DNA from: Bacillus methanolicus
GTDB lineage: Bacteria > Bacillota > Bacilli > Bacillales > Cytobacillaceae
NCBI RefSeq assembly: GCF_028888695.1
Contig: NZ_PNFF01000001.1
Coordinates: forward strand, 186,001-250,000
Reading direction: 5' to 3'
Length of the DNA: 64,000 bases
Shown: positions 57,001-64,000 of the stretch, piece by piece
Position numbering within the stretch: position 1 is the first letter of the stretch
How the letters are laid out: every line of letters starts with the position of its first letter
Translations under genes and position numbers: made by a program
Notes under the pieces: generated by a model
Databases searched by the model: none
Told to the model about the DNA's origin: nothing
The model's input: only the letters and a program-made list of their open reading frames with translations

Positions 57001-58515
57001 AATGGCAGGGTTTGTAACGACAGCTACACTTTCTTTAATAAAATCAGCGATGTTTTTCCGTTCAGGATTAAGGGCAGCGAGCGGAGCATCGTGGCCAAGA
57101 GAGCGAATTGGTTCAACACCTTTTTCAGCCATTTGCTCAATCAACTGGACATGGTCACGTTCCCAGCCGAATGCTTTATATTGCCCGTTATGAATTTTAT
57201 CCGGATAATTCATTGTAATTGTTTTTTCTAGAAGAGGAGGAACGAGTCTCTTGCGTGCATCAAATACATTTATTCTTTCGGAAAAACGTCGGTATACTTC
57301 TTCTTGATATTGGTCCTGTTCAAAAACTTGCAAACTGTCGCCGCTCCATTTTAGACCGATTTTTTCTCCGGGAGCGAGTGGTTTCGGGTCATTCACATAT
57401 TCGCTTGAAGGAATTATTCCCGGCTCTGATGATAACAGGTAGGAAGATTCTGTTTCGAGCATCCATAATGGTCGGAGTCCTAATGCATCTACACTGAAAA
57501 CAGCTTCATCACCAAAGCGGGAAATGATGCCAGCAGGTCCTTGGGCAAAATGTCCCCATGCTTCTCGGATATATGTGTACAAATCTTGAAGATGATCTGG
57601 ATACGCTTTGATTTCATTAATAATCGGCGGGAATAATATGTCCATCGCTTCAAAAAGAGATAAGCCGTCACGGCAAATCAATGTTTCAATTGTCCTGCTT
57701 AAATCCTGTGAGTCGCTGCCGTCTTTCACAAGCGGAACACCAATCATTTTTGCTTCATCACGAAGCTTTGCGATCGTGTTTATTTCTCCGTTATGGCCGA
57801 GCACACTGAACGGCTGAACTCGGAAAAAGCTTGAAAGTGTATTTGTAGAATAGCGGTTGTGGCCTAAAGTCATCGTTGAAGCAATAAGAGGGCTGGCAAG
57901 ATCTTTATAGTATTTAGGAAGGATGTCGCCTGCTCCCATTACTTTATAAACAGCATGATATTGGCTTAAAGAGGCAACGTGAACATTCTCATTCAATTCA
58001 AAATCAACAATCAGCTCAAATAATGTTTTCGACAATTCTTGGCCGGTAAGGTCAGATGAACATGCGAACTGCCAAAACACAGGGTTTTCCTGAATTGCAA
58101 TTGGACCAAGGGAAGAGGAGTCCGTTACTTCATCCGATTGAAATAGAATTCTAAAATTTAAGGCTTCCAGCTTAGAAGAAAGTACTTTTTTAATAGAGGT
58201 TGTATCTGCATTTCTATTAATAAATACATGCCCGACGACAAAATTATCTTTTTCCGCTTGTTCAGGGTCTTCTCCCGCAAATTGCAATTTTTCCTTCCAT
58301 AACTTTCGAGGGATGTCAATATGAATTCCTACTCCATCGCCCTCGCCGTTGATAAACCCTGCACGGTGGTTCATTGTAAGGAGAGCATTAATACAATTGT
58401 AAATATTTTCTCTTGTTGGAATTCTCTTTTTTTCCATGCATGATACAATACCGCAGGCATCGTGTTCTTGGCGATGAAAATCTTTAAAAACAGAAGGACT
58501 CCATTGCTGTGTCAT
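54043..58515 (-). CDS. gltA: glutamate synthase large subunit (orphan)
   Basis: Makes two glutamates from glutamine and 2-oxoglutarate. 1490 residues. A 20-residue propeptide ends at DACGIVSC, so Cys21 becomes the N-terminal nucleophile of the glutaminase domain. The central and FMN domains follow (GGTGAARIHALEHVGLPVE, ELWADGGIKSVLDVLKVMLLGA), then the 3Fe-4S cysteines in CTTCRGCHLDTCHVGIATQ, and the C-terminal beta-helix with the GxxGxxxG pattern. No small subunit (gltB) gene adjoins it, so it must use a distant partner or ferredoxin. It sits in a ygaE-hemL gap that is empty in B. subtilis. Confidence 0.9.
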   Translation of the reverse strand: MTQQWSPSVFKDFHRQEHDACGIVSCMEKKRIPTRENIYNCINALLTMNHRAGFINGEGDGVGIHIDIPRKLWKEKLQFAGEDPEQAEKDNFVVGHVFINRNADTTSIKKVLSSKLEALNFRILFQSDEVTDSSSLGPIAIQENPVFWQFACSSDLTGQELSKTLFELIVDFELNENVHVASLSQYHAVYKVMGAGDILPKYYKDLASPLIASTMTLGHNRYSTNTLSSFFRVQPFSVLGHNGEINTIAKLRDEAKMIGVPLVKDGSDSQDLSRTIETLICRDGLSLFEAMDILFPPIINEIKAYPDHLQDLYTYIREAWGHFAQGPAGIISRFGDEAVFSVDALGLRPLWMLETESSYLLSSEPGIIPSSEYVNDPKPLAPGEKIGLKWSGDSLQVFEQDQYQEEVYRRFSERINVFDARKRLVPPLLEKTITMNYPDKIHNGQYKAFGWERDHVQLIEQMAEKGVEPIRSLGHDAPLAALNPERKNIADFIKESVAVVTNPAIDRDREMEHFSTRTVIGRRPSLFKKQETSTVMELTTPLLIEGKEGYECSKELQQPSFDQVVHYFQKQQLAVYLSMTFTEEETIDEALSRLSEAAVAAVKDGKTLLILDDANAHLDNALWLDPHLVTSAIDQVLVKAELRRECSLLLRSAAIRSLHDIVVAYGLGADLISPYYMFMTVFDESIKPLTNLYNALTKGLEKVISTIGIHELRGYGRLFSAIGLNERIAEYLNIVNFFGSKELAYNFEVMKQDAIQRAKDYHNDKERIGKSFHLFPRIWKAIGEVAATGDYSVYREKISEQEEQNPTTIRHLTGIKKASRPLSPSEVDISIGEQSLPFVISSMSFGSQNEIAFRAYAEGADRLNMVSLNGEGGEIKDMLGKYPGTRGQQVASGRFGVNAELLNSSNLLEIKIGQGAKPGEGGHLPGSKVTAKIAEARNATIGSDLISPSNNHDIYSIEDLAQMIHELKTANDKAKVAVKVPVVPNIGTIAVGIAKAGADIITLSGFDGGTGAARIHALEHVGLPVEIGVKAAHNALIEACLRDKVELWADGGIKSVLDVLKVMLLGANRIGFGTLSMLAIGCTTCRGCHLDTCHVGIATQIESEAQAKEHGLRRFVPRQFDTAVQGIVNLFTAFGNELKALAASIGINKLQDAVGRSDLLEQIRGKDQLDLTYLLKTLEIEQFAQYEAAASLETKQKQLQVAAGAEYLDAVEEELHQSREFLSITSEQRVLGSRVSCHRVRGRLDGSYRSLPPVKLKYRRSILGNGLGAYNSEGIHIEVDGGGQDGVGKTSFGGSILIFKSKGKDGRYYNGSVGKGFGYGAQKGLLVAQGNADARAGIRLSGADMIIGGQLKQPIPEKEMGNIGAKANIKGFAFEYMTNGRGLVLGDPGPWICAGMTGGVVYLRHQPEMGLTMEAIQRRIAKGAKVSISPLSDKGKQDVAELLCKYVQMLEQQGQESDAKELSLLLENPEKHFVQIVPVKEQADPSVSTE

Positions 58516-58689
58516 TGATTTGTCGGCTTCGTTTGCGGAGGAATAACTCCTTAAAGCCGGTACACCTCCTTAGTTAAAATTATTAAAGAACCTCAAAAGA
58601 GGAGATTCAGATTAGAGCGGAAAGTTGGGGAAAAAAATGGTGAGAACAAAATGAACCAAAGAAACAAATTTTCAAAATTATACTTTTTT

Positions 58690-58707
58690 ATATTATCATG
58701 ATAATAT
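58690..58707. promoter_or_regulatory. 18-bp perfect palindrome upstream of gltA
   Basis: ATATTATCATGATAATAT lies about 180 bases before the gltA start. On the minus strand TATAAT is found about 20 bases upstream of it, so the palindrome would lie at or just after the transcription start, a typical repressor position. The regulator is not identified. Confidence 0.5.
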
Positions 58708-58787
58708 TCGGAAATCAACATAATTATACATAAAATTGGATAGGAAAATTGTTTGTACAATTGGAAAAAAGCTCTGTAAACATCGAT

Positions 58788-58803
58788 ATGAAAACGGTTT
58801 CAT
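58788..58803. promoter_or_regulatory. cre site (CcpA box) upstream of gltA
   Basis: ATGAAAACGGTTTCAT fits the cre consensus WTGNAANCGNWNNCAW at every position. It lies between the hemL terminator and the gltA promoter region, so CcpA probably couples gltA to carbon supply. Confidence 0.7.
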
Positions 58804-58823
58804 TAATAAAAATAACAAAAACT

Positions 58824-58842
58824 GGAGGACAATTTGTCCTCC
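58824..58842 (-). terminator. Terminator of hemL
   Basis: GGAGGACAA pairs with TTGTCCTCC around one base, followed on the minus strand by AGTTTTTGTT. Confidence 0.8.
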
Positions 58843-58864
58843 GGAGTGTATAAAAAATGAATAT

Positions 58865-60160
58865 TTAATTGTTTGCTAATAAATAAAAAGCATTTTCGAC
58901 TGCATGAATCGTTGTTTTAATATCTTCTTCAGTGTGAGCGAGTGTAATAAACCATGCCTCATATTTTGAAGGAGCTAGGTTTATGCCTTGTTTAAGCATC
59001 AACTTGAAGAACTTTGCAAACATTTCACCATCGGTGTTTTCGGCTTGTTCATAGTTTTCGACTTTTTCATTTGTAAAATAAACCGTTAATGCGCCTTTAA
59101 GACGATTTATTGTGATCGAAATTCCGTGTTCTTTTGCTGCAGATAATATGCCCTCTTCAAGCATTGCTCCAAGACGGTCTAAATGTTCATAAACTCCTTC
59201 CTGTTGCAACACTTCAAGACAAGCGATACCGGATAAAATCGATGCCGGGTTGCCGGCCATTGTTCCGGCCTGATAGGCAGGGCCGAGTGGAGCAACTTTT
59301 TCCATGATTTCTTTTTTACCGCCATATGCGCCGATTGGAAGCCCTCCGCCGATAATTTTTCCGAGTGCGGTTAAGTCGGGTTTAATGCCTAACATATCTT
59401 GGGCGCCTCCATACATGAAGCGGAAAGCTGTGATCACCTCATCGTAAATAACAAGTGCACCGGCTTGATGTGTCAGTTCATTTACCTGTTCAAGAAAGCC
59501 CGGTTTTGGTTCGACAATTCCAAAGTTGCCGACGATCGGCTCCACTAATACGGCAGCAACCTGGTCACCCCATTTTTCCAGCGCTTGTTTAAATGGTTCA
59601 ATATCATTATAAGGTACAGTGATGACTTCTTGGGCAATGCTTTTTGGAACTCCGGCAGAATCGGGAGTGCCTAATGTTGAAGGCCCTGAACCTGCCGCCA
59701 CAAGCACAAGGTCAGAGTGGCCGTGATAACACCCGGCAAATTTAATAATTTTATCTCTTCCGGTATAGGCTCTTGCTACACGAATGGTTGTCATAACCGC
59801 TTCCGTACCTGAATTGACAAAGCGGACTTTTTCCAGCCCGGGCATCGCTTCTTTCAGCATTTTTGCGAATTTCACTTCATGAGGTGTAGGTGTGCCGTAA
59901 AGGACGCCTGATTCAGCTGCTTTTTTTATTGCTTCCGTAATGTGTGGATGGGCATGGCCGGCAATAATCGGACCGTATGCGGCCAAGTAATCAATGTACT
60001 TGTTTCCGTCAACGTCCCAAAAATAAGCGCCTTTTGCCCGTTCCATTACGACAGGTGCACCGCCGCCAACTGCTTTATAAGAACGTGAAGGACTGTTAAC
60101 ACCTCCGACAATATGTTCTAAAGCTTCTTTATGTAATTGTTCAGATTTAGTAAATTGCAT
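58865..60160 (-). CDS. hemL: glutamate-1-semialdehyde 2,1-aminomutase
   Basis: PLP enzyme that makes 5-aminolevulinate for haem and other tetrapyrroles. 431 residues: [15 protein letters not shown] start, [39 protein letters not shown] and the PLP Lys near residue 267 in [15 protein letters not shown]. The start at 60160 follows GAGGAGG; the longer frame lacks a site. It matches gsaB, the second aminomutase gene of B. subtilis, by position before bcp. Confidence 0.94.
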   Translation of the reverse strand: MQFTKSEQLHKEALEHIVGGVNSPSRSYKAVGGGAPVVMERAKGAYFWDVDGNKYIDYLAAYGPIIAGHAHPHITEAIKKAAESGVLYGTPTPHEVKFAKMLKEAMPGLEKVRFVNSGTEAVMTTIRVARAYTGRDKIIKFAGCYHGHSDLVLVAAGSGPSTLGTPDSAGVPKSIAQEVITVPYNDIEPFKQALEKWGDQVAAVLVEPIVGNFGIVEPKPGFLEQVNELTHQAGALVIYDEVITAFRFMYGGAQDMLGIKPDLTALGKIIGGGLPIGAYGGKKEIMEKVAPLGPAYQAGTMAGNPASILSGIACLEVLQQEGVYEHLDRLGAMLEEGILSAAKEHGISITINRLKGALTVYFTNEKVENYEQAENTDGEMFAKFFKLMLKQGINLAPSKYEAWFITLAHTEEDIKTTIHAVENAFYLLANN

Positions 60161-60316
60161 ACTATGCCTCCTCAAAAATTGCTGCTTCTCTATTTTATCA
60201 TGTTTTTCATATAATAATGATTTATTCACTTTATGGGATGGTGCATGGAATTTGTCTTCATTGGTTCGATAGAGTAAACTTTTTTCTTAGGAATTTTGAA
60301 GGCGGGAGGAAATACA

Positions 60317-61324
60317 ATGGATGATGCGATTGTAGTTCGTAATTTACGCAAAGAATTTAAAGCTTACTCAAGCAGGAGTGGACTGAAGGGTGCTTTCCGC
60401 GACCTCTTTACAAGAAATTATAAAATCGTTCCAGCTGTAAATGATATCAGCTTTCGAGTGAAACAAGGGGAAATGGTTGGTTACATCGGGGAAAACGGGG
60501 CCGGCAAATCGACGACAATTAAAATGCTTACAGGGATATTAACCCCGACTTCGGGAATGGTTTCTGTAAATGGAATGAATCCGCATAAAGAGAGGGAAAA
60601 ATTTGTTCAAACAATCGGAGTTGTATTTGGTCAGCGATCACAATTATGGTGGGATATCGCTGTTCAGGAATCGTTCCGGCTTTTAAAAAAAGTTTATAAA
60701 GTTTCAGATGCACAATACAACGAACATATGGATCATGTCATAAAATCATTGGATATCGAACCGTTATTGGACAAGCCTGTCCGGAAGCTGTCCCTGGGGC
60801 AAAGAATGCGCTGTGAATTGGCTGCTGCTTTAATCCATAATCCACCACTATTATTTTTGGATGAACCGACAATCGGTCTGGATGTTCTTGTTAAATTAAA
60901 GATTCGCGAATTTTTAAAGGAGATAAATAAAAAATACAATACTACGATATTACTCACTACCCATGACTTATCTGATATAGAAGCCTTGTGCGAGCGGGTT
61001 ATTATGCTCGATGAAGGCCGAATCATTTATGACGGCTCGTTAAGAAATCTCAAAGACCAGTGGGGAGAGGGAAAGGAAATTCAATTCCAATTCATTGAAG
61101 AAGCAAAACTTCCTGATTTAGAAAGTTTGACTTCTGAACTTGGGGTTAAGTGGAGCAGGGATGAGAAAGATCAAATCTTTATTGCACATATCGAAGACAA
61201 CGATGATAAAGTTTCGCAGTTAATTTCTATTGTTGTTTCTACTTATAAGATTAAAGATGTTAAAGTAAATGAAGTATCGACGGAAGAAATCATTCGAAAT
61301 ATTTATGAAAGAGGCATTTTGTGA
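60317..61324 (+). CDS. ABC-2 exporter ATP-binding protein
   Basis: 335-residue ATPase: Walker A GENGAGKSTTIK, signature LSLGQRMRCELA, Walker B LLFLDEPTIGLD, H-loop TTHDLSD. A C-terminal domain of about 90 residues follows. The start at 60317 follows GGGAGGAAAT. First gene of a three-gene operon with two permeases. The set resembles the DUF990-type drug or lipid exporters of Gram-positive bacteria; the substrate is unknown. Confidence 0.88.
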   Translation: MDDAIVVRNLRKEFKAYSSRSGLKGAFRDLFTRNYKIVPAVNDISFRVKQGEMVGYIGENGAGKSTTIKMLTGILTPTSGMVSVNGMNPHKEREKFVQTIGVVFGQRSQLWWDIAVQESFRLLKKVYKVSDAQYNEHMDHVIKSLDIEPLLDKPVRKLSLGQRMRCELAAALIHNPPLLFLDEPTIGLDVLVKLKIREFLKEINKKYNTTILLTTHDLSDIEALCERVIMLDEGRIIYDGSLRNLKDQWGEGKEIQFQFIEEAKLPDLESLTSELGVKWSRDEKDQIFIAHIEDNDDKVSQLISIVVSTYKIKDVKVNEVSTEEIIRNIYERGIL

Positions 61325-61334
61325 GGAGAGGTTT

Positions 61335-62126
61335 ATGGAAAAATATTTGGAAATGATACGGATTCGATTCTTAATGATGCTGGCCTATCGAACGAATTAT
61401 TATACGGGAATTTTGATCTATACTATCAATATAGGAGTATATTATTTTATTTGGAATTCGATATATAGCGGAAAAAGCAATATAGAAGGTTTATCAGCTG
61501 CTCAGATGACAACTTATGTCGCAATTGCCTGGATGGCCAGAGCTTTTTATTTTAATAATATAGACCGTGAAATGGCGATGGAAATTAGAGAGGGGAAAGT
61601 AGCAATTGAATTGATTCGCCCTTACCATTACCTCGGCATGAAAACGATGCAGGGATTCGGGGAAGGGATTTTTCGGCTGTTCTTTTTTTCAATCCCCGGG
61701 ATGATAATTGTATCTATTATTTTTTCTCTTCGATTTTCTGCTGACCTGTCAGTATGGGTTTTATTCGCAGTCTCAATTTTATTAAGTTTTTTCATTAACA
61801 CACAAATCAATTTACTAACGGGAATTACTACTTTTTTCTTATACAATAATGCAGGACTAATTCGGGCAAAACGGGTTGTCATAGATTTATTTTCCGGACT
61901 GATTTTGCCGATCAGCTTTTTTCCGGCATGGGCGCAAGATATCATGAAGTTTCTGCCGTTTCAAGGAATTAGTTATATACCGAGCATGATTTTCACTGAG
62001 GGTTTTTCAAGAAGTGAAGCAATCAATGCATTAATTTTTCAAGGTATTTGGGTACTTGCCCTTATTATTCCAATTCAGATTCTCTGGATTGCTGCGAAAA
62101 AACAACTCATCATTCAGGGAGGGTGA
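61335..62126 (+). CDS. ABC-2 exporter permease 1
   Basis: 263 residues, six hydrophobic segments, no signal peptide. The cytoplasmic N-terminus (MEKYLEMIRIRFLMMLAYRTNYYTG) and FFPAWAQDIMKFLPFQGISYIPSMIF are typical of ABC-2/DUF990 permeases. It starts 10 bases after the ATPase stop, following GGAGAGG. Confidence 0.85.
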   Translation: MEKYLEMIRIRFLMMLAYRTNYYTGILIYTINIGVYYFIWNSIYSGKSNIEGLSAAQMTTYVAIAWMARAFYFNNIDREMAMEIREGKVAIELIRPYHYLGMKTMQGFGEGIFRLFFFSIPGMIIVSIIFSLRFSADLSVWVLFAVSILLSFFINTQINLLTGITTFFLYNNAGLIRAKRVVIDLFSGLILPISFFPAWAQDIMKFLPFQGISYIPSMIFTEGFSRSEAINALIFQGIWVLALIIPIQILWIAAKKQLIIQGG

Positions 62127-62129
62127 CAG

Positions 62130-62915
62130 ATGTTTTACGTTTCGATATTTTTTCAATATGTTGCCCAGTATATGAAGACAAGGCTGCAATACCGTGTGGA
62201 TGTATTTGTTGAGTTGATCTCCGATTTATTGCTCCAAGCTGTGAATCTTATTTTTATTTTAGTGGTTTTCGGGCATACCGATTTTTTAAACGGATGGAGC
62301 AGAGATGAAATTATCTTTATTTATGGTTTTTTTCTAGTGCCTTATGCGATTTTTTCAGCATTCTTCAATATATGGGATTTTAATGAGAGGTACATTGTGA
62401 AGGGGGAATTTGACAGAGTTTTAACACGCCCTGTTCATAGCTTGTTTCAAATCATTTTGGAAAGAATTGAACTTGAATCTTTATTTGGAGCTGTAACCGG
62501 GCTTATCGTTATGTTTTATGCAGGGGTAAGGCTGGATTTACAAATCAGCTGGTATGACCCTTTTTTATTTGTCCTGTTTGTTATCGGCGGAGTGCTTGTT
62601 TATGCAGGTACGTTTATCATGGTTGCATGTATCAGTTTTTTCGCTGATGCTAACACATCGATTATGCCGATGATGTACAATATCGGAAACTACGGCAGGT
62701 ATCCAGTTGATATATACAATCGCGCTATCCGATTTATATTAACATGGATCCTCCCGTTTGCTTTTGTCGGTGTTTATCCCGCTGCTTATTTTCTTAAGAA
62801 AACGGAATGGTATGCATATTCCTTTTTGACTCCTCTCATCGGGGCAGTTTTCTTCATTTTATCTGTGCTGTTATGGAATGCGGGCGTAAAAAGGTACAGA
62901 GGTGCAGGGAACTAA
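62130..62915 (+). CDS. ABC-2 exporter permease 2 (DUF990-like)
   Basis: 261 residues, six hydrophobic segments. VKGEFDRVLTRPVHSLFQIILER and the closing IGNYGRYPVDIYNRAIRFILTWILPFAFVGVYPAAYFL are hallmarks of the DUF990 family. It overlaps in expression with permease 1 (3-base gap) and ends at the terminator 62916. Confidence 0.86.
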   Translation: MFYVSIFFQYVAQYMKTRLQYRVDVFVELISDLLLQAVNLIFILVVFGHTDFLNGWSRDEIIFIYGFFLVPYAIFSAFFNIWDFNERYIVKGEFDRVLTRPVHSLFQIILERIELESLFGAVTGLIVMFYAGVRLDLQISWYDPFLFVLFVIGGVLVYAGTFIMVACISFFADANTSIMPMMYNIGNYGRYPVDIYNRAIRFILTWILPFAFVGVYPAAYFLKKTEWYAYSFLTPLIGAVFFILSVLLWNAGVKRYRGAGN

Positions 62916-62952
62916 GGGGTTGACTCATAAACAAAGGGTCAGCCCCCTTTTT
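62916..62952 (+). terminator. Terminator of the ABC-2 operon
   Basis: GGGGTTGAC pairs with GTCAGCCCC and is followed by T residues. The arms resemble the GGGTC-GACCC repeats elsewhere. The remainder to 63155 holds no supported gene. Confidence 0.78.
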
Positions 62953-63155
62953 CAAATTGTCCATTTCCGCCTCCTTATCCTCTCGAGGGTCGCTTCGATC
63001 CTTCTAATGAAGCAAAAACAGTTAAATTCTTAGGCATGTAAGCAGCTGTCTGGATAACCAGTCGGCTCCGCTTTTCTATATAGTAAACGAGCTTGCATAT
63101 GAAATTCTTTATTTGCGTATAGATGAAATAAGTGATGCAGAAATGAGGGAATAAT

Positions 63156-63560
63156 ATGGCGTTTTATATTTTGTTATCAAGTGTTATTTTCTGTATTGCA
63201 ATGAGTCTGCGTACTTTATTTTTACCAAATACAATAAAAGGCAAGCTTGTTTCATTGGAAAACTTTTTATTTTTGGCAGTCCTATATGCTACGATCATGA
63301 TTGGATTTGGATTAATATTTATATTGTTAGAGTTCAACGGAAATGCTGTTATCTTGGAAAACGGCAGAATTATGCAAGGTGACTTCTTCAAAAAATTGGA
63401 AACATCAATATATTTCAGTACGATTACACTTTTTTCAGTTGGGTACGGAGATATCGTACCGATTGGGATCGGGAGAATAGTGGTTGTTCTTGAGGCGTTG
63501 GTAGGGTATACGATTCCGGCAGCTTTTGTAGCTAAAGCGGTTCTGGATGTAGAAAAATAG
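63156..63560 (+). CDS. two-helix potassium channel protein
   Basis: 134 residues: two to three membrane helices with a pore loop TITLFSVGYGDIVPIG containing the K+ selectivity filter S-V-G-Y-G-D (about residue 94). There is no RCK domain, so it is a small pore-only channel, probably tetrameric. GAGGGAATA precedes the ATG. Confidence 0.82.
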   Translation: MAFYILLSSVIFCIAMSLRTLFLPNTIKGKLVSLENFLFLAVLYATIMIGFGLIFILLEFNGNAVILENGRIMQGDFFKKLETSIYFSTITLFSVGYGDIVPIGIGRIVVVLEALVGYTIPAAFVAKAVLDVEK

Positions 63561-63650
63561 AGCGAAACTTCAATCAGTATAGTTGTTTTTTACAGATACA
63601 TTGGATAGGCTTATGATAAGAACTAATTTCTTAGTTTTGGAGGGATTGTC

Positions 63651-64000
63651 ATGCCAGAATTAACAGGAGAGCTTGCTCCGGATATTGAACTGCCTGCAAG
63701 CAACGGAAAAATAGTCAAACTGTCAGATTTTCGTGGTAAAAATGTCGTTCTTTATTTTTATCCAAAGGATATGACCCCCGGCTGTACAACTGAAGCCTGT
63801 GATTTTAGGGATGCATATCAGGAATTCTCCGATGTCAATACTGTTATTTTAGGAGTAAGCCCTGACCCTATCAACAGGCATGAAAAATTTATTGAAAAAC
63901 ACGGGCTACCTTTTCTTTTATTAGCCGATGAAGACCATAAACTCGCAGAAGCATTTGGTGTTTGGAAGTTAAAGAAAAATTTCGGCAAAGAATACATGGG
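63651..64000 (+). CDS. bcp: thioredoxin-dependent thiol peroxidase Bcp, partial
   Basis: 116 codons before the window ends. Peroxiredoxin of the BCP/PrxQ type: [20 protein letters not shown] with peroxidatic Cys45 and resolving Cys50. It reduces hydroperoxides with thioredoxin. GGAGGG precedes the ATG. It matches ygaF downstream of gsaB in B. subtilis. Confidence 0.93.
   Translation, partial: MPELTGELAPDIELPASNGKIVKLSDFRGKNVVLYFYPKDMTPGCTTEACDFRDAYQEFSDVNTVILGVSPDPINRHEKFIEKHGLPFLLLADEDHKLAEAFGVWKLKKNFGKEYM

Noticed and set aside
58690..58707. Fur, PerR or Zur box
   Set aside because: The half sites face the wrong way compared with the 7-1-7 Fur-type consensus, so I left the regulator unnamed.

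Overview
The window is a chromosomal segment of an endospore-forming member of the Bacillaceae. Sporulation genes (pdaA, sspE, sspK, yfhD, a spo0M-type gene), AGGAGG-type ribosome binding sites, low G+C, and two blocks that follow Bacillus subtilis gene order (yfkF-yfkE-yfkD-yfkAB-...-pdaA-yfjP-rlmCD on the left; yfhD-yfhE-yfhF-recX-yfhH-sspK-yfhJ-yfhP-mutY-yfhS-fabL-sspE-ygaB-ygaC-ygaD-ygaE-hemL-bcp on the right) support this. I cannot name the genus with confidence. A class I Fe-S fumarase and an orphan glutamate synthase large subunit sit inside the conserved blocks.

Layout. (1) 1-10.5 kb: conserved backbone, ending with the 23S rRNA methyltransferase rlmCD. (2) 10.5-36 kb: accessory region. 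A large serine recombinase lies against the 3' end of rlmCD with a coupled 50-codon ORF. Then come two complete IS66 elements, an IS3-family element with a second IS3-family element nested in it, another copy of that second element, a decayed IS3-family element, an IS21 element and an ISL3 element. Between them are stable genes (uppP, spo0M, a merR / zinc peptidase / CBS-hemolysin operon) and broken genes (a small membrane protein split by IS66, a yitT-like gene split by IS21, a VanZ-like fragment, a phosphatase-like fragment with an internal stop, a frameshifted methyltransferase). Target duplications are visible for both IS66 copies (8 bp), both copies of the 1413-bp IS3 element (3 bp) and the IS21 element (6 bp). 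(3) 36.3-40.3 kb: hutU-hutI-hutG for histidine breakdown without hutH or hutP. (4) 40.4-64 kb: backbone again, beginning with a cluster of DnaA boxes before doxX, then the yfh/yga block with gltA and an ABC-2 exporter operon inserted near hemL, a two-helix potassium channel, and bcp running off the end.

How the genes work together: the right block combines spore proteins, base-excision repair (mutY) and recombination control (recX), fatty-acid synthesis (fabL), tetrapyrrole synthesis (hemL) and membrane export. The accessory region reads mostly as a hot spot of repeated IS insertion and decay rather than one intact element. I found no CRISPR array, rRNA, tRNA or intact prophage. I did not find a convincing new multi-gene system. 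The best unexplained signals are a dispersed GGGCC-GACCC / TTTAAAGCGTTAA intergenic repeat family (one copy supplies the end of yfhP), the DnaA-box cluster, an iteron-like repeat with a large stem-loop at 15.2-15.6 kb, a slippery A-tract at the merR start, and a palindrome plus perfect cre site upstream of gltA.
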